This document shows, one piece after another, positions 35,838 to 45,041 of a stretch of DNA of 64,000 nt. Source of the DNA: Sulfurimonas hydrogeniphila (lineage in GTDB: Bacteria > Campylobacterota > Campylobacteria > Campylobacterales > Sulfurimonadaceae); assembly GCF_009068765.1 (NCBI RefSeq), contig NZ_CP035534.1:248001-312000 (forward strand). The letters are read 5' to 3'. Position numbers and translations under genes: made by a program. The first letter of the stretch is position 1, and each line of letters starts with the position of its first letter. The notes under the pieces are model-generated. The model made no database searches. It was not told the DNA's origin and worked only from the letters and a program-made list of their open reading frames with translations.

Positions 35838-36119
35838 ACTATATAGGAAATTATATAAATTGTCCTATACCCTCAAGGGGCACCTAGTACCTTATCATTG
35901 TCAACCAAACAGTTTTTAGGTGTTTGATCATTGAAACACTTGAGTCAAATTCTAGATAATGACTTTAATAAAGTGCTTCAAAAATCAAACAATCCCAAGA
36001 GTTTTATACTCTTGAAAATGTTCTTTGAGGTTTTATTGTTACTGGGCTATTGTTTTTTTTATTTTTTTACTCCGTTTAAGTTATTCTTTATAGGATTCCT
36101 TTGTTTTGAAATAACCTAA
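35838..36119. other. Noncoding tail after the IS110-type element
   Basis: No gene is supported in this 282-bp stretch. The first part forms hairpins: TATAGGA (35842-35848) with TCCTATA (35863-35869), CCCTCAAGGGG (35870-35880), and GTGTTTGATCATTGAAACAC (about 35920-35939). It could be the structured right end of the element, including a possible bridge RNA, followed by AT-rich sequence before the regulator. A 62-codon reading frame from 35931 with a TTG start and no ribosome site is not convincing. Confidence 0.4.
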
Positions 36120-36149
36120 TAGTTAAATGCTTAATTAGGCATTTAACTA
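36120..36149. promoter_or_regulatory. Palindromic operator candidate before the ArsR-type gene
   Basis: TAGTTAAATGC and GCATTTAACTA pair perfectly around an 8-bp AT-rich centre. It lies 17 bp before a TATAAT (36167-36172), where a repressor would block transcription; autoregulation by the ArsR-type protein is the likely use. Confidence 0.55.
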
Positions 36150-36166
36150 AATAGATGAGAGTATGG

Positions 36167-36172
36167 TATAAT
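36167..36172 (+). promoter_or_regulatory. Predicted -10 box of the ArsR-type gene
   Basis: TATAAT 28 bp before the start; a second TATAAT is at 36175-36180. The operator palindrome lies immediately upstream. Confidence 0.5.
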
Positions 36173-36199
36173 TTTATAATTAAAATGTCAAGGACAACA

Positions 36200-36559
36200 A
36201 TGCTGGATATGCAACAAAAAATCAAGATATTCAAGGCGCTTGGGAATGAAACACGTTTTTTAATTTTTAAAAATGTTTTTACGGGCGGATATACATGTTC
36301 TCTTGATAAAAAAGATCCAAAGGTCAAGGTCAGTCCCCATGCAACCTGTGTAAGCACCATTGCCGAGCATTTTGATTTTTCACTGCCTACGATCTCAAAA
36401 CATTTAAAAGAACTTCGAGAAGCCGGTATCATCACAATGGAAAAAAAATCAAATAAAATCTATATAGAACCGAATATGGAAACAATCCGGGAACTAGGGG
36501 GCTGTTTCAATACTTTGGTTGAAAATTTTGAAGCCAACCGGGAACTTTTTTTCACATAA
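36200..36559 (+). CDS. ArsR-family winged-helix regulator
   Basis: A 119-residue metal- or redox-responsive repressor. KIKIFKALGNETRFLIFKNV is the ArsR opening, and [30 protein letters not shown] is the helix-turn-helix with the recognition helix. A 20-residue loop with DKKDPKVKVSP is inserted before it. Cysteines at CSLDKK, ATCVST and GGCFN could form the sensor site, though the classical ELCVCDL is absent. The ATG at 36200 is preceded by AAGGA. No arsenic or metal genes are next to it; rnz converges on it after 16 bp. Confidence 0.85.
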   Translation: MLDMQQKIKIFKALGNETRFLIFKNVFTGGYTCSLDKKDPKVKVSPHATCVSTIAEHFDFSLPTISKHLKELREAGIITMEKKSNKIYIEPNMETIRELGGCFNTLVENFEANRELFFT

Positions 36560-36575
36560 GACAAAGCGTGTAAAA

Positions 36576-37526
36576 TTACAACTTTTGAAGTTTCTTCTTC
36601 CTGTCAAGATAAAAAACATCAAAATCAGCGGCAACAAAACATTCCCCTTTATAGGCAAACTTTATCTCCCTGCAAATCATTTCTGCATCGCAGGAACTTC
36701 CCCGTGAATATCTTGGACTGATGTGGGTAGCTATAAGATTTTTTATGTGATGTTTCTGTGCCGCTTCACCCAGTTTTTTTGCTGTAGTATGAAGAAATTT
36801 TGTCTTTAATGCATCGTATACTTTCTGTGTGTAGGTACTTTCATGCACCAGCAGATCAAGATTCTCCAGATAAGCGCCTAAAATATCAGGTTCACTGTTG
36901 TCTCCGGCTATTATGAGGCTTCTTCCCGGCAGGGGAGACAGCATATAGTCCTTTGAGAGAAACTCTTTTCCTTTGTGCATAATGCTGTTTCCGCGTTTAA
37001 GCTCTCCATAAAGAGGCGAAGGCTCGAGTCCCGCCAGGCGCAGCTTTTGCTCATCAAGTTTGTCTGTTGTGTCATGCTCTTGTATAAAATAGGCAAAACT
37101 TTCCATAGAGTGTACAAGCGGGAGAACACGGAGGATGAATTTGTCAAAGATTATTCTGCTGTTTGCTTCTGTCTCAACTATTTTGAGCGTATATCCCAGA
37201 TGCTCTTGGGAAGTGTCTGTAACACATTCAATGAAATGTTTGATTCCTTTTGGTCCATATATCGTCAGAGGAGAAAAGGCTTTGTCGAGTTTTTTTGAAG
37301 AGAGCAGTCCGGGAAGCCCGTAGCAATGGTCGCCGTGGAGATGGGTGATGAAGACTGTAGAGAGTTTTCCAATGCAAAGAGAGGTTCTGAGTATCTGATG
37401 CTGCGTAGCTTCCCCGCAGTCAAAAAGATACCATTTGTTGTCCTGGTCAAATTCGAGTGCAAGGGCTGTGACATTTCTCTCTTTTGTCGGTTTTCCGGCA
37501 CTTGTTCCTAAAAAAGTAAGTTTCAA
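36576..37526 (-). CDS. rnz: Ribonuclease Z
   Basis: Zinc metallo-hydrolase that trims tRNA 3' ends. The 316-residue enzyme begins LTFLGTSAGKPTKERN, and the metal motif is FITHLHGDHCYGLPGLL (HxHxDH). Later ligands appear in the IAGDNSEPD and ATHISPRYS blocks. The start is TTG with an AAGGA seven bases upstream and is the only position giving the family opening. It is divergent from the oleate hydratase gene. Confidence 0.93.
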   Translation of the reverse strand: MKLTFLGTSAGKPTKERNVTALALEFDQDNKWYLFDCGEATQHQILRTSLCIGKLSTVFITHLHGDHCYGLPGLLSSKKLDKAFSPLTIYGPKGIKHFIECVTDTSQEHLGYTLKIVETEANSRIIFDKFILRVLPLVHSMESFAYFIQEHDTTDKLDEQKLRLAGLEPSPLYGELKRGNSIMHKGKEFLSKDYMLSPLPGRSLIIAGDNSEPDILGAYLENLDLLVHESTYTQKVYDALKTKFLHTTAKKLGEAAQKHHIKNLIATHISPRYSRGSSCDAEMICREIKFAYKGECFVAADFDVFYLDRKKKLQKL

Positions 37527-37590
37527 TGCGTATTCCTTATATTTGCCCTATAATGATAATAGTGAAATTTTATACAAAGGATACCCAATC

Positions 37591-39303
37591 ATGAATAATT
37601 ATCAAAGAGTCCATCCGCACAAACCCGCAGGTATTGAAAACAAACGAGCTTTTTTGATTGGTTCGGGGATAGCTTCTTTGGCTGCTGCCGAGTATTTAAT
37701 GCGTGACGGATATATGCAGGGTCATCAAATAACGATATTTGAAGAGAGCAGTGTGGCCGGTGGTGCGCTTGATGGCGCAGGCAATCCCCAAACGGGCTTT
37801 GTAGCGCGCGGAGGACGGGAGATGGAAGAGCATTATGAGTGTTTGTGGGATTTGTATGCCGGGGTCCCATCTCTGGAGGAGGAGGGAAGAACTGTTCTTG
37901 ATGAGTTTAAAGAACTCAATGACATTGATCCGAATTTTTCAAAGGTACGCGTAATATACAACAGGGGAGAAAAACAGCGTTCAACAGGTTTGGGACTGGA
38001 AGAGAAACACATAAAAGAGTTGACAAAACTGCTTTTGAAAAAGGAAGAGGATTTGGGAACTATGAGTGTTGAAGAGTATTTTGAGGCATCCTATTTTGAG
38101 ACAGACATGTGGCTGTACTGGAGAAGCATGTTTGCTTTTGAGCCGTGGCACAGTGTTGTCGAGATGAAGCGCTATATGCACCGTTTTATGCATCTTTTGC
38201 CGGGAATGAGTACGATGAGGGGCCTGGTGTTTACCAAGTATAACCAATACGATTCTTTGACCCTTCCGCTGAAAAAACTTTTAGAGGACAAAGGTGTCAA
38301 TTTTGTTTTTAACACCAAAGTAAGTGATCTGGAAGTAGATATTCAGGAAGAGAAAAAGACGATAACCGCCATTCATCTGCTGCAAAACTCCAAAGAAGAA
38401 GTTATTGAGACATGTGAAAATGATTTGGTATTTTTTACCAACGGCTCAATGGTGGAAAACTCCTCTTTTGGAGATATGAAGAGGGCTCCTGTTTTAAATA
38501 GAAAAGAGGGTGCCTGCTGGGCTTTGTGGAAAAAACTGGCACAAAAAGATGCGTCTTTCGGCAAACCGGAAGTTTTTTGCAGTGATATAGACAAAACAAA
38601 ATGGGAATCGTTTACGATAACTGCCAGGGGACCAAAAATGCGTAAACTTTTGGAGAGTTTTGCCGAGAGAAAATTTTTGCCGCACAAAACGGCAACGGGC
38701 GGAATTATTACCATTAAAGATTCGAACTGGCTTATGAGTGTTACGGTAAACAGGCAGCCGCAGTATAAAAACCAGCCATTTGAGTATACGGTTGCCTGGG
38801 CATATGCACTCTATCCGGACAACAAAGGCGACTTTATCGACAAGAAGATGAGCGGATGTTCCGGAGAAGAATTGTTAAAGGAACTGTTATACCATTTTGG
38901 AATAGATGACAAGGATATGCAGGAATATGTTGAGGAGTGCATCGTGATTCCTGTGATGATGCCTTATATAACAAGCCAGTTTATGCCAAGGCTTCAAGGC
39001 GACAGACCGGAAGTTGTACCAAAAGGGAGTGTGAATCTGGCTTTTTTGGGGCAGTTCTGTGAGATTAAAGATGATTGCGTCTTTACTGTTGAATACTCTG
39101 TCCGTTCTGCAATTACCGCTGTGTATACACTATTGAAACTCAATAAAAATGTACCGGAGATATATCCGGGCCAGTATGATATTCGTGTGTTGGCAAGTGC
39201 TGTCAAAACGATGAAAAGTGAGCATGAAGGCTTGATAATGCGTTTGATTGAGAGTGTTGTCAAAAAGAAATTAAAAAATACCATTTTTGAAAAGTTGCTT
39301 TAA
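37591..39303 (+). CDS. ohyA: Oleate hydratase
   Basis: FAD enzyme that adds water to the cis-9 double bond of unsaturated fatty acids, giving 10-hydroxy acids. The 570-residue sequence matches the family: the dinucleotide motif GSGIASLAAAEYLMRDG, EESSVAGGALDGAGN, the catalytic region ARGGREMEEHYECLWDL with its glutamate, WYWRSMFAFEPWHSVVEM-type block, and GMSTMRGLVFTKYNQYDS. Predicted membrane-associated by family. Start at 37591 chosen from AAAGGA and the family match. Such enzymes are well known in Gram-positives and some Gram-negatives but unusual here; transfer is possible. Neighbours do not explain it. Confidence 0.9.
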   Translation: MNNYQRVHPHKPAGIENKRAFLIGSGIASLAAAEYLMRDGYMQGHQITIFEESSVAGGALDGAGNPQTGFVARGGREMEEHYECLWDLYAGVPSLEEEGRTVLDEFKELNDIDPNFSKVRVIYNRGEKQRSTGLGLEEKHIKELTKLLLKKEEDLGTMSVEEYFEASYFETDMWLYWRSMFAFEPWHSVVEMKRYMHRFMHLLPGMSTMRGLVFTKYNQYDSLTLPLKKLLEDKGVNFVFNTKVSDLEVDIQEEKKTITAIHLLQNSKEEVIETCENDLVFFTNGSMVENSSFGDMKRAPVLNRKEGACWALWKKLAQKDASFGKPEVFCSDIDKTKWESFTITARGPKMRKLLESFAERKFLPHKTATGGIITIKDSNWLMSVTVNRQPQYKNQPFEYTVAWAYALYPDNKGDFIDKKMSGCSGEELLKELLYHFGIDDKDMQEYVEECIVIPVMMPYITSQFMPRLQGDRPEVVPKGSVNLAFLGQFCEIKDDCVFTVEYSVRSAITAVYTLLKLNKNVPEIYPGQYDIRVLASAVKTMKSEHEGLIMRLIESVVKKKLKNTIFEKLL

Positions 39304-39379
39304 GGCACCCCGTAAAGGCTCCGGACAAGAGATACCTGATGAGAAATCAAAAGTATCAATTGTCACGCAAAAGAGCTTA

Positions 39380-40189
39380 TTACTGAAAAAGAGATGTAAA
39401 GTAGTCTTCAATATCTCCAGGTGTGCCTGAGATTGACATAAACTCACCCATGCTGAGGTTTGGATAGGCAATAGCAAGATAGTATTTCGGGTGTAGGATT
39501 TTTGCTGTGTCTCCTTCAACCATTACCATATAAGGTAAAAATGCACTGTGTTTTTCTCCTTTTATTTCAGAAACATAGTATTTTTCACCTTTCTTAGTCG
39601 GCATTGCTATACCATAAAGCGTTGCACTCCCGGTTTCTAATGTAAAAACAATGTTTTTTGCTGCATTTTTTTCCAGTTTCTCTTTGAGTTTTTCTCCTTT
39701 TGCAACTTCTATCATATCTTCATAATACGGCATAGCCATCATAAAGTGATACCCTGCAATATCGTCATCATCAAGAGCATCGTCTGAATTTTTGAGTGTG
39801 CCAAAAGCATTTGCAAGCTTGGTGTTTACTTTTTTTGCATGTGCTTTTTGAAAATCATCCTGCATAAAAGCATGTAAAAAATATTGTGGATTTGTAAGCA
39901 CGAGTTCATTGTCTTTAGTGTTTACGAGCACTTTTTGCACACCGGCAAATGCCCTGTCTTTTTTAGAAGCATCTTTTGTCAATGCAGGACATGTATAGGC
40001 TATGACATGATAATTTGGGTCCTGCATAGCATCATATTCGCCAACAACCTGTAAACCGTTTTTTGTAAGTGCCGTTTTTACATCATTTGCATTTTGAAAT
40101 GCCGCATATTCATATGTGCTTACTTTTTCAGCCAAAAGATTTGCTCCTATTATCATTGTTACCAAGCCTGTTACTACTGTTTTTTTCAT
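39380..40189 (-). CDS. Secreted protein, unknown (DUF302-like features uncertain)
   Basis: A 269-residue exported protein: signal peptide MKKTVVTGLVTMIIGANLLAE, then a mature part of two halves, TYEYAAFQNANDVKTALTKNGLQVVGEYDA and later KKNIVFTLETGSATLYGIAMP-like beta segments with hydrophobic strands. The N-terminal pattern VKTALTKNGLQVVG recalls DUF302, a fold found in heme- or copper-related proteins, but I cannot confirm it. It has good ribosome site AGAGA. Convergent with oleate hydratase, 76 bp apart. Confidence 0.6.
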   Translation of the reverse strand: MKKTVVTGLVTMIIGANLLAEKVSTYEYAAFQNANDVKTALTKNGLQVVGEYDAMQDPNYHVIAYTCPALTKDASKKDRAFAGVQKVLVNTKDNELVLTNPQYFLHAFMQDDFQKAHAKKVNTKLANAFGTLKNSDDALDDDDIAGYHFMMAMPYYEDMIEVAKGEKLKEKLEKNAAKNIVFTLETGSATLYGIAMPTKKGEKYYVSEIKGEKHSAFLPYMVMVEGDTAKILHPKYYLAIAYPNLSMGEFMSISGTPGDIEDYFTSLFQ

Positions 40190-40316
40190 TTTCTCTCCGT
40201 GAATTAAATTGAAAAATATTATAATTTATTATAGTTAAGAGGCACATTAATTTTAAAAAATTTGTTTAATTTGTAGAAAAAAGAGAATAAATTCAAAAAA
40301 TTTAGCTCCTTTTGGA

Positions 40317-40322
40317 TATAAT
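40317..40322 (+). promoter_or_regulatory. Predicted -10 box of the alaS operon
   Basis: TATAAT 28 bp before the alaS start in the 161-bp gap with the divergent secreted-protein gene. Confidence 0.5.
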
Positions 40323-40350
40323 CGCGTAATTTTATAAAAGAGAAACAACC

Positions 40351-42942
40351 ATGGATATTAGAGAAGAGTATTTAAAATTTTTTGAATCAAAACAACATAC
40401 AAGAGTTCCCTCAGCGCCTTTGGTGCCTGAAGATGCGACTCTGCTTTTTAACAACGCAGGCATGGTGCCTTTTAAGTCGATTTTTACAGGGGAGGTTCCT
40501 CGTCCCAAAAATCCTCGTGCCACATCCTGCCAGACTTGTATCCGTGCGGGTGGAAAACACAATGACCTGGAAAATGTCGGACATACAGCGCGTCATCATA
40601 CTTTCTTTGAAATGCTGGGAAATTTCAGTTTCGGAGACTACTTCAAGGAAGAGGCAATTGCCTATGCCTGGGAGTTTATCACTGAGATATTGCATCTGGA
40701 CAAAGACAAACTCTGGGTAACAGTGCATGAAAGTGATGATGAGGCTGAAGAAATCTGGAAAAAGCACATTGCGCCTGAGCGGATTATGCGTCTTGGAGAC
40801 AAAGACAACTTCTGGTCTATGGGTGATACGGGACCGTGCGGACCGTGTTCTGAAATCTTTTATGATCAGGGAGCAGAACATTTTAGCGGTCCCGAGGATT
40901 ATATGGGCGGTGAAGGCGACAGATTTTTGGAAATCTGGAACCTTGTTTTTATGCAGTATGAAGTCAAAGAAAAAGGCGGAGAGAGAATTCCTCTTGCACA
41001 TCCATCCATAGATACAGGAATGGGGCTGGAGCGTGTTGTAGCCATTAAAGAGGGTGCCATTTCCAATTATGGATCCTCTTTGTTTATGCCGATTATCCGA
41101 AAAGTCGAAGATTTGACAGGCAAAGAGTATGTGTACGCTACGGGTGCATCGTACCGTGTTATAGCAGATCATATCAGAACCGCAGTATTTTTACTCTCTC
41201 AGGGTGTAAATTTTTCTAATGAGGGACGCGGGTACGTGCTTCGAAGAATCCTGCGCCGTGCTGTGCGTCACGGATATCTTCTTGGATTCCGTGAGCCTTT
41301 TATGTATAAACTTGTCGATACTTTGGTTGATATTATGGGTGGTGAGTATGAGTATCTTCAGACCAAAGCAGAGGTTGTCAAAGAACAGATAGAGCTTGAA
41401 GAGGCACGATTTTTCAAGACAATAGAATCAGGCATAGCACTTTTTAATATGGAACTGCAAAATACCAAAGACAAGGCGAATGCCGAAGGCAGAGAAGGTG
41501 CCCTGGGGTATGTGTTTTCGGGTGAAGTGGCTTTTAAACTCTATGATACCTACGGCTTTCCGCTTGACTTGACAGAAGATATGCTCAAAGAAAAAAACCT
41601 CTCACTGGATACGGCAACATTTGAGAGCCTGATGAATGAGCAGAGAAGACGTGCCAAAGCTGCCTGGAAAGGGAGTGGGGATGATGCCATCAGCGGTGAC
41701 TTTAAAACACTGCTTGAGGAGTTTGGTGAAAACAGATTTGTCGGATATGAAACTATGCATCATGCAAGCAAAGTGCTGGCACTTTTAGATGAAAAGTATG
41801 TGCGTGTGGAAGAACTGCAAGCCGGAGAAAAAGGATGGGTATTTTTAGATATTACACCTTTTTATGCTGAGAGTGGCGGACAGTGTGGTGATATTGGAGA
41901 ACTTGAAGGCATTGCACAGGTAGTTGATACGAAAAAATTCTTTGGTTTGAATCTTTCGAAGATAGAGTTGCATGCCTCTCTCAAAGTCGGACAGCAGGTA
42001 GATGCAAAAGTGGATATTTCCAGAAATGAGATAACAAAACATCACTCGGCAACACACCTGTTGCATGCGGTACTTTTTGATGTGCTTGGAGAACATATTT
42101 CACAGGCGGGTTCTTTGGTTGAGGCAAATCGTCTGCGATTTGATTTTTCTCATCCAAAAGCGCTCAGTGAAGAGGAATTACATGTAATAGAAGAGCGTGT
42201 AAATGTTGAAATAATGCGTGCAATTCCTGCCCAAACCGAGGTACTGCCTATAGAAGAGGCAAAAAAATCAGGTGCGAAGAGCCAGTTTGGCGAGAAGTAT
42301 GGAGATGAGGTGCGTGTTGTTAAATTTGCAGACGCTTCTGTTGAGTTTTGTGGCGGAATACATGTAGACAATACGGCAAATATCGGTTCGTTTATCATTA
42401 CTAAAGAGAGCGGTGTGAGTGCCGGTGTGCGACGTATTGAAGCTGTGTGCGGCAATGCGGCGTATAAATACTTTTGTGAGCAAAGAGCACTTGTAAAAGA
42501 GGCGCAGAGTGAAGTGAAAAATCTTGATCTGCTTGCAGGAATCAGCAGGCTCAAATCAAATATAGCTGCTTTGAAAGATGAACTCAAAGAGGCACACGAA
42601 GCTGCAAAAGTTGAAATTAAAGCAGATGAGATAAACGGTGTGCCAGTAGTTGTGGATGAACTGCCTAACGGGGATATCAAAGAAAAGATAGATGAGCTGA
42701 AAAATCAAAATGACAAACTCTGTGCAATGCTTTTCCAGGTCAAAGGTGATAAAGTGCTCATAGCCGCAGGTGTCAAAGGGTGCGATGCGAAAGCGGGTGA
42801 TTGGATCAAAAAAATAGCACCGCTTCTTGGCGGAGGCGGTGGCGGTCGTCCTGACTTTGCCCAAGCCGGAGGAAAAGATGCTTCAAAACTGCCTGAGGCA
42901 AAAGAAGCAGCACTGAAATTTATTACAGAGGTATTGGATTGA
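40351..42942 (+). CDS. alaS: Alanyl-tRNA synthetase
   Basis: Charges tRNA-Ala. The 863-residue enzyme has the class II catalytic core ([36 protein letters not shown]), the editing domain with [12 protein letters not shown] and CGGIHVDNT, and the C-terminal C-Ala domain. The glycine-rich [15 protein letters not shown] near the end matches the family. It heads a run of seven coupled genes to 48815; its stop overlaps the next ATG. Confidence 0.98.
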   Translation: MDIREEYLKFFESKQHTRVPSAPLVPEDATLLFNNAGMVPFKSIFTGEVPRPKNPRATSCQTCIRAGGKHNDLENVGHTARHHTFFEMLGNFSFGDYFKEEAIAYAWEFITEILHLDKDKLWVTVHESDDEAEEIWKKHIAPERIMRLGDKDNFWSMGDTGPCGPCSEIFYDQGAEHFSGPEDYMGGEGDRFLEIWNLVFMQYEVKEKGGERIPLAHPSIDTGMGLERVVAIKEGAISNYGSSLFMPIIRKVEDLTGKEYVYATGASYRVIADHIRTAVFLLSQGVNFSNEGRGYVLRRILRRAVRHGYLLGFREPFMYKLVDTLVDIMGGEYEYLQTKAEVVKEQIELEEARFFKTIESGIALFNMELQNTKDKANAEGREGALGYVFSGEVAFKLYDTYGFPLDLTEDMLKEKNLSLDTATFESLMNEQRRRAKAAWKGSGDDAISGDFKTLLEEFGENRFVGYETMHHASKVLALLDEKYVRVEELQAGEKGWVFLDITPFYAESGGQCGDIGELEGIAQVVDTKKFFGLNLSKIELHASLKVGQQVDAKVDISRNEITKHHSATHLLHAVLFDVLGEHISQAGSLVEANRLRFDFSHPKALSEEELHVIEERVNVEIMRAIPAQTEVLPIEEAKKSGAKSQFGEKYGDEVRVVKFADASVEFCGGIHVDNTANIGSFIITKESGVSAGVRRIEAVCGNAAYKYFCEQRALVKEAQSEVKNLDLLAGISRLKSNIAALKDELKEAHEAAKVEIKADEINGVPVVVDELPNGDIKEKIDELKNQNDKLCAMLFQVKGDKVLIAAGVKGCDAKAGDWIKKIAPLLGGGGGGRPDFAQAGGKDASKLPEAKEAALKFITEVLD

Positions 42943-43478
42943 TGAAAGATTTTATGATTGAACTTTTTGCAGATTACAGAACACAGATAGTCTTTTTACA
43001 TGTAATCTCTGCCGTTGTTTGGGTCGGAGGGATGATTGCCATGAAATTTGCAGCGCATCCTTCATTTATACAAATTGAATCGCCCTTACACAGACTCGAA
43101 CGAATTTCACAGGCACTCAACAGGCTCTTTATGATTGTTTTGCCTTTTGTTGCTATACTAATCATTACAGCAGTCATCATGGCTGTCGGACTTGGTTTTC
43201 GTGCGGCTGCCGTTGATGCAGGCGGCAATGTGATAGATGAGTATGCGATGCATATATATAATCTTGTGCATGTAAAAGAGGTGATCTGGATGATTATGGC
43301 GGCTAATCTTGCGGCTATGATTTTCAGACGCAACAAAGCACAGAAACTTTTACAAAAAGGTGATACAGCAGGTGCAAAAAAAGCGTTAGAGCTTATTGGA
43401 AAATATATGGTTCCCATCAATATCACACTTGGAATTATTGCAATTTATCTGGGAGTGACTCTGCGAAATGCCTATTAG
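42942..43478 (+). CDS. CopD-like four-helix membrane protein
   Basis: A 178-residue membrane protein with about four helices: VFLHVISAVVWVGGMIAMKFA, MIVLPFVAILIITAVIMAVGL, a third at VKEVIWMIMAANLAAMIF, and a fourth near the C-terminus. The H-x(7)-W-GGM pattern is typical of the CopD/DUF2269 family of heme- or copper-related membrane proteins. A TTG one codon earlier is also in frame; the ATG at 42942 is preferred. It overlaps alaS and maf. Confidence 0.72.
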   Translation: MKDFMIELFADYRTQIVFLHVISAVVWVGGMIAMKFAAHPSFIQIESPLHRLERISQALNRLFMIVLPFVAILIITAVIMAVGLGFRAAAVDAGGNVIDEYAMHIYNLVHVKEVIWMIMAANLAAMIFRRNKAQKLLQKGDTAGAKKALELIGKYMVPINITLGIIAIYLGVTLRNAY

Positions 43479-44025
43479 ACTCTGCTCATCATCTCAGACA
43501 CGCGCCATGCTTTTAAAAAAAGCAGGCATTGATTTTATTCAAGAGAGTGTTGATTTTGATGAAGAGAGTATTGTCGCAAACAGCCCGAAAAACTTTGTTT
43601 ATCAGGCAACTTTGGGCAAGTATGAAGCAAATCTCAGAGTATTTGGCTATGAAGAGTATCCGCTGTTGGTAGCCGATACTGTTGTTACAAGCCAGGGACA
43701 TATTTTAAGAAAGGCACGCTGCAAAGATGATGCCCGTAATATTTTAATGACGCAGAGCGGAAATATTACGAGTATCATTACATGTATGATATATCATGCA
43801 AAACAGCAAAAGATAATAGATATTTCAAAGACAGACTATCTGTTTGAACCATTTAATACACAAGATTTGGAACGTTACTTAGAGAGCGGAGAGTGGCGAG
43901 GCAAGGCTGGTGCCTGTATGGTAGAAGGGTTTTGCAAGCCCTACATCAAAGAAGTCAGAGGCTATGAGAGTACGGCAATGGGACTTTGTGTCGAAGTGCT
44001 GGAAACTTTTATGGAGCAAAACTGA
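43468..44025 (+). CDS. maf: Maf-type nucleoside triphosphate pyrophosphatase
   Basis: Removes non-canonical nucleotides from the pool. The 185-residue product begins RLCSSSQTRAMLLKKAG, the typical Maf opening SxSxxR, and has LVADTVVTSQG with the central aspartate and KAGACMVEGFC. Maf proteins are around 190-200 residues. It overlaps the CopD-like gene by 11 bp and the next ATG by one base. Confidence 0.88.
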   Translation: MPIRLCSSSQTRAMLLKKAGIDFIQESVDFDEESIVANSPKNFVYQATLGKYEANLRVFGYEEYPLLVADTVVTSQGHILRKARCKDDARNILMTQSGNITSIITCMIYHAKQQKIIDISKTDYLFEPFNTQDLERYLESGEWRGKAGACMVEGFCKPYIKEVRGYESTAMGLCVEVLETFMEQN

Positions 44026-45041
44026 TGTATTTTTATAAAAGATACAGTTTTTTTATTAATATACTGCTGGCATATCTCCTCGTACTTTTTGTCACATTGC
44101 AATTAAGTCTGGTTTGGAATGTTATTCTTGTCACACTTTTGTTTATGGGTATCAGTATTCTGTTTTATCGCTATGCCAAGCAAAAACACTATTATAAAAG
44201 TATCATTGACAACTCTACAAATATTGTCATTGTCAGTAATGAAAAAAAGCTTGTTTCTGCAAATAAAACTTTTTTTAAATATTTCAAAGGCTATAAAAAT
44301 ATAGAAGAGTTCTCACAAAAACACCATTGTATATGTGAATTTTTTGAAGAAGAAGAAGGATATATCGGCGCTGTAAACAATGGTCTGGGTTGGATAGAAT
44401 ATATTGTCAAAAATTCTGAGGTATATCACAAAACCAAAGTCAGGATTTACGACAAAGAGTACTATTTTGCTATTTCTGCTTCGGTTCTTGACAAAAAAGA
44501 CAATCTGTACGGAATTATACTGTCCGATATAACCGAACAGGAAAACTATAAAAAAGAGCTGGAGATTCTGGCTGTAAAAGATTCACTGACAAAGATCGGC
44601 AACCGGCGTTTTTTTCATAAAAAACTGGATGAACAGATTTTGCTGACACAGCGCTATCACCATCCGTTTTCGCTGATTATTTTTGACATAGATTTTTTTA
44701 AAAAAGTCAATGACAACTATGGGCACGATACAGGCGATAAAGTACTGGTAGAATATACAAAGTATATTGCTTCTATGTTGCGCGATACCGATATTTTTTG
44801 CAGAATCGGCGGAGAAGAGTTTATAGTGATCCTGCCAAATACTACGAAAGACAAAGCGTATGCCCTGGCACAAAAGATAAGAGAAAGTGTCGAAAAATAC
44901 AAAGCTGTTCTGCCTATTACCATGAGCTTTGGTGTTGCAGAGTATGAAAAAGGCGACGATGATATTTCTCTGTATAAAAGAGTTGATTTGGCTCTTTACA
45001 AAGCAAAAGAAACAGGGAGAAACAAGGTAGTTCTTGGATGA
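44025..45041 (+). CDS. Membrane PAS-GGDEF diguanylate cyclase
   Basis: A 338-residue protein with two N-terminal membrane helices (about 10-50), a PAS-like domain (about 60-170) with NSTNIVIVSNEKKLV, and a GGDEF domain (about 175-338). The active site RIGGEEF is intact and an RDTD inhibitory site lies five residues before it. It starts at the ATG at 44025, overlapping the maf stop. It sits among housekeeping genes in the alaS operon. Confidence 0.9.
   Translation: MYFYKRYSFFINILLAYLLVLFVTLQLSLVWNVILVTLLFMGISILFYRYAKQKHYYKSIIDNSTNIVIVSNEKKLVSANKTFFKYFKGYKNIEEFSQKHHCICEFFEEEEGYIGAVNNGLGWIEYIVKNSEVYHKTKVRIYDKEYYFAISASVLDKKDNLYGIILSDITEQENYKKELEILAVKDSLTKIGNRRFFHKKLDEQILLTQRYHHPFSLIIFDIDFFKKVNDNYGHDTGDKVLVEYTKYIASMLRDTDIFCRIGGEEFIVILPNTTKDKAYALAQKIRESVEKYKAVLPITMSFGVAEYEKGDDDISLYKRVDLALYKAKETGRNKVVLG

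Noticed and set aside
35931-36119. 62-codon hydrophobic reading frame after the IS110-type element
   Set aside because: TTG start without a ribosome site, AT-driven Phe/Leu-rich composition, no recognisable family.
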